Assembly: GCA_016165875.1 (NCBI GenBank) | Contig: JABBOT010000007.1 | Coordinates: 8,155,245 to 8,219,244, forward strand | Source: Acanthopleura granulata | Lineage: Eukaryota; Mollusca; Polyplacophora; Chitonida; Chitonidae | Reading direction: 5' to 3' | Length of the DNA stretch: 64,000 nt | Part shown: in pieces, positions 1-8,411 of the stretch | Layout: each line of letters opens with the position of its first letter | How positions within the stretch are numbered: the first letter of the stretch is position 1 | Made by a program: the position numbers and the translations under genes | Notes under the pieces: model-generated | The model's input: the letters and a program-made list of their open reading frames with translations, nothing else | The model's database searches: none | Told to the model about the DNA's origin: nothing

Positions 1-1430
1 AATAGCCCCTTATGAGTCGACTTAAAAGGAATGACAACTCCCATATCTTGTGCCAACGGCAGCGTTTTGGCCCAATTTCTTTTCTAAATGGAGCGGATGC
101 ACGACTGCAGGCTACTTTCATCCTGGTTTTATGAAATCTTTATTCCATGTTTAGCCTTTGAGGAAACTATATCACAGATTCCTTTTCTTTAGGTAGGGGA
201 ACTTCAATTTAATTGCTCACAAAGGTTCGAAATGTACATTATTTATTAAACTAAAAACAAGGGCCTTACTAAAATTATGTTTCAAATTACTGTGCCGTTT
301 CATTTTGGGTACAGACAATTGCATTGTTGCTGTGTTATTTTTTTTTTATAAGACCTAAAATTTCCACATTATCCTCACGTGTCTTTCCTTTCCATGTCTG
401 TTTTAGGCATTGCTGGTGTATTTCCGAACTTGATGATAACTGTATACGGGGTTTACTCATAATGAAAATTTATGAAATGCGCTTTTTGACGTCGGCTACG
501 TGGGATAATCACTGTTACGTGTTCTATACACCGTTCTTGCCCTTAAACACAACAAAAATCATGTTAATCCTTGCAGCATACATTTTGAAGGCTGACTGCA
601 CAGCACTTGGTATAGGCCTATTCTCGCTTTCGTGAGAAATAACAGATGCTTGTGCAAAAATAGGCATTTGGTAACACCACAGGGATATTGCACTTTATTG
701 TTTCCACGCTTCATTATATCTGGGAAGATAATGTTTTCACAAGCAAATTCTGGCGTCAAGATAATATTTGCAGCTGCAGGCGAGTCGTATCATTTATAGT
801 ATATAAGCATACATGTAAATACATGAAGGGAAACGTTTTGTTTTCAACGAATATTTATGCGGTTGTAAAAAGCAGACTAGTAATAGACTAGAGAGGCATG
901 AAACGCGCTTGAGTGTGTATGTACCTTGGACACGTTTCAAGCTGCCAAACAAAACTTCTCAGGATGTACGTGCTTATTTCTTAAAAGACGTTGCCTATTG
1001 TTTTTGTAATGTGGATTTATGACAAAAATGTTACACTTTATTTCTCAACTAAAAAACTAGGTAGAAAATTAGATGGAATGTAGAAACCCACAGTGAACAT
1101 GTGTTTGACAACAACATCTTTTATTTCAGTGTCCCTGGTGGAATACTCTTTATATGATATGTTCGTTATTGTTATCACCTCTATTATACTACAGCACGTC
1201 ATCAACTCCTCTTATATTTTTGCTCATGATAGAAAGCTAGTTCATGTGAGTTGTGACTCTCATAGTACAATGTGACTTGGTGTTGAATGGTCAGACTTCT
1301 CCGTAATATCAAATTCAGCATAGTTATGACTCTGAGCTCCATATGTTGAACATTGCGGCCTTCTCTATAAACCCGCAAGCTGTCGCTTTTGCCCAACTAT
1401 GTCAGGCTCGCCTCGAAATTCCAGATATGC
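1..1430. other. No gene recognised; A+T-rich unique-looking DNA
   Basis: Nothing could be assigned in this stretch. The largest open frame is 103 codons at 324-635 on the plus strand; it begins with hydrophobic, cysteine-containing residues and has no family motif, and a minus-strand frame overlaps its end. A 60-codon hydrophobic frame lies at 1093-1275. These lengths are expected by chance in A+T-rich DNA. No repeat family recognised elsewhere in the window is present. Confidence 0.5.
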
Positions 1431-1454
1431 TAGGTCTTCTTTTTCCCGTGGTTG

Positions 1455-1530
1455 TATTTATTTATTTATTTGATTGGTGTTTTATGCCGTACTCAAGAAT
1501 ATTTCACTTTCCGGCCAGCATTATCTTGGT
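1455..1530 (-). mobile_element. tRNA-SINE 3'-end fragment (minus)
   Basis: The stretch opens with (TTTA)n, then reads TTGATTGGTGTTTTATGCCG and ACTCAAGAATATTTCAC, which is the reverse complement of the SINE 3' end and (ATAA)n tail seen in the other copies. Only about 75 bp is kept. The core breaks off after CCGGCCAGCATTAT, so the element is truncated. The bases just outside its tail (about 1432-1454) are also found next to the tail of the copy ending near 3682, in inverted orientation. Confidence 0.8.
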
Positions 1531-2176
1531 TGCAATACAGTCATGTCAGCTTAGTCAGAAATACTGGAAGTAGTCCGGGCATGTCAAGTATACCAATGTT
1601 CCCTATCTGCTGTACTTCTAATACAACCGTATCAGCTGTCCAGAGCAATAAGGCTCATTTACGCATTTCAGATACACCGTGTTCCATCTTGGCCGAGGAT
1701 ACAATACAGCTATGTTTATAGGCCCCTATATAAATGGCCCACCTAAGCATTTCACGTTCACTAAGTCCTCTAAGTCCCGTGGTTGTAATAGAACTACATG
1801 AACTCCCCAGACTAATGGCGTTTCTAGCAATGCTAAGTCCTCTTAACTATATCAGCACCCCAGAATAATGCTTCGTCTTTGTGATTTGAAGATAGTTCCC
1901 ATTTGAATATTTGCAATACATATCCGACATATGACCCGTTCTTGCTCTCGCGTACGGGATGGAGAGCTGGAAACAGCTGTCTAGCGTATTGCTGATATTA
2001 CGTGACACTGGTCATGCGCATTGGGCCGAACATTAAAAACTAACGTTTGCTTGTTTGCTTCAAAGCGGAGAACACTCGTGTTATTACTCCCTGGAGTTCA
2101 CACGCATTAATAAAGAGTAGAAATCAAAACTTGGATTCCCTTCATAAATAATGTGCTTCTTGTTATAGTTACACCG

Positions 2177-2208
<32 letters not shown>

Positions 2209-2860
2209 TAGTTATTCCATGTTCTACGCACATTCTAATAACTCCATATCCCGGCTATACTCAAGGCTATATATTTTATGATATCTCCTTCATGATAAAC
2301 CCTTTCCTTTGGTGTATGTGAAATGCTTTAGTTTACAACGGCCACTGGGTTTGGTCTAATTGTTCCCTGGGGATCAGAGAGCATGACGATTAAAATGCTG
2401 ACTATAAGCGTGCACCCAATTCAGTCTAACAGACTGACATTTAAACGTCAAAGTGAATCGGATCGTTTGCTGTCATTTTTTTTTATACGAGAAGCAGCCA
2501 TGCTGACAAGACTGACAAAGAGGGGGAGAAGTTACATCATTTAGAAGCCATGCCGAGTAAATGTCGTTTTATGTTTTGTTCCTTCTCTTATTGTCGCTGT
2601 GATGGTATCTATTGGTAGAGAATGCGAATGTTGCTTTATTCGGGCTTACTTTTATGAGGCGCAATTATTTGTATGAGGCATAGATATGATGGAATCCGAG
2701 ACTTTAAAGGAATCGTTTTATGGTTTTATTTTGTTCAGTTCTTCAGGTAGAGCGAGTCAGATTGCTTTTTGTTTTCTATTGCGTTTAACTCGATAGCTTG
2801 CTTGTTTACCGTCGTGAATTGTAATCTTATGCTATGGCATCCAGTGTATTGTGAGTTAAG
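1531..2860. other. No gene; short internal motif repeats
   Basis: No open frame of interest extends beyond 1721. A short motif resembling AAGTCCCGTGGTTGTA, seen at about 1446, occurs again at about 1771, and a motif like GCTAAGTCCTCT recurs at about 1837, so part of 1430-1860 is a degenerate repeat. The 1555-1735 part has several TACAATACAG-like words. From 1860 to 2860 nothing is recognised apart from the dinucleotide repeat at 2178. Confidence 0.45.
2178..2206. repeat. (TA)n microsatellite
   Basis: This is an uninterrupted run of alternating T and A, 29 bp or about 14.5 units. It is a simple repeat likely to vary in length between individuals. Confidence 0.97.
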
Positions 2861-2864
2861 GAAA

Positions 2865-2995
2865 GTGGAGTGGGCGGAGTAAACCACCGGCCTTTGGCAA
2901 ATTCATCTGGATATCCGGAGATTCCCTGTCAGGGAGATGCCGACGGTTGATGGGTTTGAACTCAAATCTCATGTCACCTGCCGAAAGGCTCTAGT
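2865..2995 (-). mobile_element. Second SINE-like type, core fragment (minus)
   Basis: On the minus strand the segment contains a box-B-like GAGTTCAAACCC followed by a core ending in GCCAAAGGCCGGTGGTTTAC. This differs from the main SINE core in the window but has the same layout of a tRNA-type promoter followed by a core. A shorter version of the same core (GAGTAAACCACC on the plus strand) is at about 13420. Family assignment is from memory of mollusc repeats, and the boundaries are approximate. Confidence 0.5.
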
Positions 2996-3198
2996 GGAAA
3001 TCTGCGAATTATTGTTCTCGAGAAGAGGAATTGTGCATGCATTTGCAATGGCTCCTGCAAGGAGGGGCGGGGCGAGGGTGGGGCATCAACGATGATGAGA
3101 GCAATGGTTTAACAATTGTTGACGCAAAAGAATGTTGCATAATATAAACATAAGCTCATCTAGGTTAATAAACTATGAATTAATGAATGAATCAAAAT

Positions 3199-3243
3199 TC
3201 CTGAGTACGGCGTTAAGCAACAATCAACTAAATAAATAAATAT
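3199..3243 (+). mobile_element. SINE 3'-tail fragment, second type
   Basis: The segment reads CTGAGTACGGCGTTAAGCAA, then CAATCAACTAAATAAATAAA. It matches the 3' end of the main SINE except that GTAAAACACC is replaced by GTTAAGCAACA. It therefore seems to be the tail of a related subfamily. Only the last ~45 bp is clear; the DNA from 3000 to 3198 was not recognised. Confidence 0.65.
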
Positions 3244-3300
3244 AAATACACGTATTTAAAAAGTGTACAGTAGTGTGGGCCAAGGTGACATAGGCGTTTA

Positions 3301-3442
3301 TTATCTATTTTTTTATTTGATTGGTATTTTGCGCCGTACTCAAGAATATTTGACTTATACGACGGTGGCCATCATTATGGTGGGAGGAAACCGGGTAGAG
3401 CCCGGGGGGAACACAAAACCATCAGCACGTTGCTGGCAGACC
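3301..3442 (-). mobile_element. 5'-truncated tRNA-SINE with perfect target-site duplication
   Basis: Reading from the plus strand, a T-rich tail is followed by the reverse-complemented 3' end, the CCAGCATTATGGTGGGAGG-type core and a break inside the TGCTGGCAGACC region. The tRNA head is missing. The 14-bp word GACATAGGCGTTTA occurs directly before the element (3287-3300) and directly after it (3443-3456), an exact target-site duplication. The combination of 5' truncation and duplication is what LINE-machinery retrotransposition leaves behind, and the perfect duplication suggests a fairly recent insertion. Confidence 0.88.
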
Positions 3443-3510
3443 GACATAGGCGTTTATAACGGCAACTTTAAATCCGGGCACATCTTTAACTGTCAAGCAC
3501 AAAGCCTCTC

Positions 3511-3682
3511 GGGGCCTCCGAGTTAGAGCACTAGCGCAGCGTAATGACCCAGAAGGGCGTTGATTTCCCCGGCGCTGTCCGGTTTCCTCCCTCCATAATG
3601 CTGGCCGCCGTCGTATAAGTGAAATATTCTTGAGTACACCATAAAACATCTATCAAATAAATAAATAAATAAATAAATAAAT
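3511..3682 (+). mobile_element. tRNA-SINE, internally shortened, plus strand
   Basis: It starts at GGGGCCTCCG with a damaged box A region, passes to TAGCGCAGCGTAATGACCCA, then skips to TGTCCGGTTTCCTCC, the core, and a tail TTGAGTACACCATAAAACAT with nine ATAA-like units. The middle of the standard element, including box B, is missing, so it could not be transcribed from its own promoter. It stands head-to-head with the copy at 3301-3442. Small open frames across both copies are accidental. Confidence 0.82.
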
Positions 3683-4681
3683 GCAACCACGGGAAAAAGA
3701 AGCTCTTACCGAAACTGCACCCACTTGATGATTGCCCCTGCCCAGGTCAAGTGTACCTGTAAACGGAACGCATCATTTATTTCATTGTTATTGAACGCCA
3801 TACTTCAGAATTTTTCACTCAATATTTTCACATGGTTTTATGTATGGAGGAAAACGATGTTTCCATGTAATTTGGTAATGTACTGACGAAGTCCATCACA
3901 TGTGACGTACAGACATGCGCGCTATATTGATGAAAGACAAGTGGCCTACAACAAGCGTTAGAAGGCGCGAGGGTCATTCGAGCCTTATCGCCTGTGTCTG
4001 TGAACGTAGCCCCACAGGCAACTTGCAAATGAACATCAACCCTCCACCACCAAGCCACAACCACACCTCCATCAGAAGATTCCGAGGCGCGTTTTAAAAT
4101 TACACCTCCTGTGTTCCAGCATTTTAATAGAGCACTTATCGGGGTCCTCAAAGTTGTTGTTGTTTTTTTATTTTTCCTTTTTTCTATTATTTTTTTTTTT
4201 TTGGCTGATATAGAATTTTAAATGTATTTACTAGGTTTTGAGTGCTATGGAAAAATATGAGGAAGGCGACATTTCAGTTTTATATCTCAAATAAAAACTA
4301 GCATTGTGTACGTCTCCGTGGGATCCCCATTTGTCCTGGATATCTGACTGATCTCTGACCGATTACAGCGCCAGGGGACGTGACTTCTTCTCCTCGTGGG
4401 TATATGTATACTGGTACGGCCGTTGACCGTCGAAGCTAGCCCCAGGGCAGTGCATAGTGGCGGACAGGCGATTGGAGTCTAGACAATGCTAAAAGGTTAA
4501 TTTCCAATTCATGCGTTATTGATAACAACACAACGGGCCGGACAATATCAGAGTGACTCTTGACACCTGTTTGGGGTAAAACGTGACCAAGCGCTCTCGC
4601 TTGTGGATCATTATAGCCATAGACAATCCGACCCGTACGCATCGTACGGAAAAGGTCACCCAGAGAATGCCGACTCTAGCC
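3683..4681. other. No gene recognised
   Basis: Overlapping frames on opposite strands (3828-4151 minus, 107 codons; 3915-4097 plus, 60 codons) cover the same 300 bp. Neither has a recognisable motif, and both being open argues for low stop density, not coding. A T-rich tract occupies 4155-4202. The 68-codon minus frame at 4436-4642 is also unrecognised. The bases after 3682 repeat, inverted, the flank of the SINE fragment at 1455. Confidence 0.45.
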
Positions 4682-5362
4682 TGAACTGCTCGCGGTTAAT
4701 CCATTATTATCTGAGAGTTTCCGTAGCGGAGCGCTTCAGTTAATACTTCCACTATGCTCCTACTTACGTTACTAACGAATTGAATTGTGATGAATTCTTA
4801 TGAACTGCTCTCTGGTAAGGTCCCACTACTATCTGTTAAAGCCTTGGCGGAGCACTTCTGTTAATAAAGCCACAATATCGCCTAGGAATAGGAATTAAAT
4901 TGTAATGAATTCTTATGTACTGCTCGCTGCTAACCCATTATTATCTGACCAAGCCTTGGCGGAGCACTTCTGGTAATGAAGCTGCAACATAGACCATTCA
5001 TTACATGCGAATAGAATTATAAAGAATTCTCATGAACTCTCTGTTAAGTCGTAGCGGAGCGCTTAGGTTAATAAAGACACAATACTGCTACAGGCATGAC
5101 ATGCGAATCGAAATGTAATGAATTTATATGAACAGCTCACTGGTACCGCATTATTATCTGACCAAGCCGTAGGGGAGCGCTTTGGTTATTAAAGCAAAAG
5201 AGTAGCCACATACAGAACAGAACAATTGCAATGATATTTTTTATCAACATTTCCCTGTTAATCCAGCATTATCTGACAAAGCCGTGGCGAAGTGCTGTGC
5301 ATACTAGTGTGTCATCATTAAAACTATCTACGGAATTCATTGTAATGAATCCTGGTGAGACC
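4682..5362. repeat. Satellite array, ~116-bp unit, six degenerate copies
   Basis: Units begin with a TGAACTGCTC-like word at about 4682, 4801, 4916, 5033 and 5129, and a sixth unit runs from about 5248. Each contains CATTATTATCTGA, then a GGCGGAGCRCTT-like word, then TTAATAAAG, and ends with AATTGTAATGAATTC. Spacings are 119, 115, 117, 96 and ~119 bp; the short fourth unit lacks the CATTATTATCTGA block. No reading frame persists through the array, so it looks non-coding. The family is not recognised. Confidence 0.85.
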
Positions 5363-5790
5363 GCGTACACAAAAATGAGACGATTAGAGTGATACCACGG
5401 TTACTAGCAAATAGGTTTATTTGACAGCTGTACATGGGAAAGCGGACATTGGGTATTGTTATCAGACGTCAGTTTGTGTTAACAAACACAACTGTAATGA
5501 AATCAACTTTTCCTGGCAAGTCTCAGCCTGTATTTCGATTAGTTTAAGTTGACACCTTGTCGATAACACAGAAAATACATCGGGCACTGTATCAGTGTTA
5601 TAGATTATTTAAGGTAAGAACGTGTGTAGTTAGATAAAATATGTGATTCGCATAACAATTCCATGAAAAGGTCAATTCTTTTTGTTGTTGCTAACGTGCA
5701 AGAATACAAGCTATTACATAATGTCTCCAAAACAAGAAAACAATGTGATTGCAGTAGTGCGCTGTATAACGCTGCCCATTATTGCCACCT
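5363..5790. other. No gene recognised
   Basis: The stretch between two tandem arrays has no recognised motif. The first ~40 codons of the 170-codon frame (from 5663) fall here and have no signal peptide or family motif. Confidence 0.45.
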
Positions 5791-6172
5791 TGCCCACTGC
5801 ATTAGTCCTGGACATGATTGTTATGCTGTCCACGACAGTTATCCTAACCATCACTGTGATTCTATTCATCACTCGCTCACAACAGTGATAGTAATCATCA
5901 CTGTTATTTTGTTTACTGTGGTTATCCTGACCATCATTGTTATCTTGCCCACTACAGTGATTCCGGCGATCATTGTTATCCTCCTATATAGAGTTCCAGA
6001 CCATCCTCGTTATCCTGTCCACTACTTTATTCCTGACCGTCTCTGCCATCTTCTCCTATGTATAGAGATCCTGACTGTCTTTGTTTTCCTATCCTATGCA
6101 GTGATCCTAAGCATCAGTGCTATCCTACCCACTACAGCGACCCCGACAATTATTCCTATTATAATTGTTTTT
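5791..6172. repeat. 36-bp minisatellite, about 10-11 copies, keeps a 170-codon frame open
   Basis: The unit reads roughly TGCCCACTACAGTGATCC then TGACCATCATTGTTATCC, and most copies are exactly 36 bp (one is ~47, one 34, one 38). Because 36 is a multiple of three, a plus-strand frame from 5663 to 6175 stays open for 170 codons with a 12-residue hydrophobic period such as LPTTVIPAIIVI. The 47-bp copy shifts the register, so the first copies read as histidine- and cysteine-rich and later ones as Ile/Val-rich. That change of phase shows the frame is not under protein-level selection. It is annotated as a repeat, not a gene. Confidence 0.85.
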
Positions 6173-8045
6173 TAGGATACATTTTATTTATCGAGGCCAC
6201 AGAAACTCTGGCCGAAGTAGCATTTACGTGCCCATTTTGCCAGACCGTTACTTAGCCACTGTGTTATCCCCAATCGAATCTACACCACGGATACAACGTT
6301 GCTGTTTAAGTAAATATCCTCTTCGCTCATGTCAACATTTAGTAAAGTCAGTTATTCGGTCGTGGTGTTCTCGTATGTATTCTGTTGTACTTTCTCGTCA
6401 CGGTATAGTGTGACTGGACTGAAAGATAGCTTCCTGTAGCAGATGGCCCCCTCGATATAGAGCAGATTTCGTGACCCAGATATAGGTTTGGGTTTTTTTA
6501 TGTCATCGCTTGAAAGGCAGACAAAAACACTGGACCATGATTACACGGCCACTCGTTAAACTCTGAAAACCTCTCCCTTGGTAGCATTATGGACATTCCC
6601 GTCGAAACTTAACGGAACATAAATGAAGAGCGTGATCTCCCAGAACCCGAATATCGTTTTCTCTTGAAAATTGGCGTAATTCGGAACAGGGCGCTCCACA
6701 TTGCCAACTGGCTTCAATTAATATATCTGGATGGCTGTAACCATATGATTTTAACGCGAGTTAATGGCGGGTGCGAAAAAGGTGGCGCATTACTGCTGGA
6801 GTCGCCCTGCTATTATATGTTCTACGCCGGCAGAAGAAGGTGTTTCCATGATGGCTCTCTCCTCCGTCCCTATCGCTCCCTCGACGATCATTGCTTTTCG
6901 CCTCGCTCACTCGTTCGAGACAGACCTCCATTTTAACCTCAGTAAAAGCTAAGCGGAACCGCGGCGGACTAATTTAGAGACGTATTGGCGTTTGACTTTT
7001 ACACGCCACTAGAGGGGAGAGCGGGCAATTAACATAGCCAGAGCATGCAAGGTTTTAATACAGTTGCTGCAGTAATTCCGGCCTCATGGAGCGACCAAAA
7101 TAACGAGGCGCAGTAAATTTGTTGCCTGAACTCCGGAAGCAGTTATCTGTGATTTACCGCGAAAGGAAAACTCCGCTTAAGAAACATAAAAGACGCCCGT
7201 TTGGTTATTTCCGCTTTTCAATTTAGTGACGAATTAGGAGCCCATAACCCTCCCCCCTTCCAAAAAAAAAAAACCAAACAAGAAAAAAGCCCACAGCGCT
7301 GTAAATTCTTGATTGTTGCTCTATGATAATAAAATACCGTCAGCATGTATAAGGGGCCTCGTTTGCATGACAAAAACTGTGGGTACAGCGTGTTTCAGGC
7401 AGTGATCTGAAATGATAAAACATAAACAATCTAATAAGTTTTTTGTCCATCACTTAGGGATCACAGAATGATTTCCCATTTTTCTAGCAATAAAAAGAAA
7501 ATGATACATGTTAAAATTTTTTATCACCGCATTGTTGTTTTCAACGGTAACCGTTCACTGTTCTTTCTTTGCGCGGCCATAGAATACAATTTAGTGTTAT
7601 TTGACTACATTTTATCAGTTTTATTATGAATAACCTCTCTTCGTCCCCATTTCAAAAGGTCCATTACTTCGGCTCTTTACACGAAACTCGATATATGTAA
7701 TGTCTCGGTAAGCACTGGTTGCAAATGATGACCTCAGAACCTCTTATATATATGGTAATTAATTTCCTGCGAAATGAATAATTCTCTACAGGTATAAATT
7801 AACTGCGGCCAAGGTTTTACAGTTGACAGCGCTGCCCTTCTAACACACACAACCATTAATCATCCTTTGTTCGTCCGAATGCATCGATGTAAGTGGATAA
7901 CCTGTGACATTGACTTGCACAATGCAGTCACTTGCATGGATTGGACATCTGTTAGCTGGAGTTGTTAATGTCCAAACCAACAAGAACCGATCACCCAAAA
8001 AGGGTTTGGCACGTAGTCGGGGTATACAGAAACTTCCAGTCCATG
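6173..8045. other. No gene; possible conserved non-coding patch near 7.0-7.2 kb
   Basis: Two overlapping plus-strand frames (6664-6936, 90 codons; 6764-6952, 62 codons) are unrecognised. From about 6950 to 7220 base composition is more even than in the surroundings, without repeats, which is the kind of texture seen in conserved regulatory DNA; this is only a hint. A poly-A tract occupies 7261-7272. Some degenerate words of the 60-bp array may extend back to about 7985. Confidence 0.4.
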
Positions 8046-8411
8046 TGTTGACCTCTCACACAGTAGTACCGAGCAGTATTCATGTACATGTGTATAAATC
8101 CGGCCAGGTAAAGGTATGGCATGTATTCGGTATCACATAGTATGCATGTATACAAATGTTTCTGGGCCAAGGTATTACGCGTGTTCGCCTAACACGTAGT
8201 TTCAATATATAAATGTTGGTAGCCTAAGATTTGACACGTGTTCGCGTATCACATAGTATGCATATATACAAATGTTGCCGGGCCAAGGCATTGCACTCGT
8301 TCACCTATGACATAGTATGCATATATAAAAGTTGCTGGCTTCAGATATGACACTTGTTCGCGTGTAACATAGTATGCATATATAAGCACTGCTGGACCAA
8401 CGTGGGTGTCA
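8046..8411. repeat. ~60-bp tandem array, about six units, with palindromic sites
   Basis: Units start with a GCCAAGG-like word at about 8103, 8166, 8222, 8282 and 8338, with degenerate part-units before and after. A typical unit carries ACACGTGTTCGCGT, then CACATAGTATGCATATATAC, then AAATGTTGCTGG. Unit lengths are 56-62 bp. Several units contain the palindromes ACACGTGT (an E-box) and TATGCATA. A minus-strand frame at 8249-8437 simply reads through the array, giving a repeated YAYYV peptide. Confidence 0.85.

Noticed and set aside
5663..6175. 170-codon plus-strand frame, longest in the window
   Set aside because: Almost all of it is a 36-bp minisatellite; the array's phase shift changes the encoded repeat completely, so it is not a maintained protein.
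8046..8411. CRISPR-like array
   Set aside because: Units are contiguous without alternating conserved repeats and unique spacers, and the DNA is clearly animal nuclear sequence.
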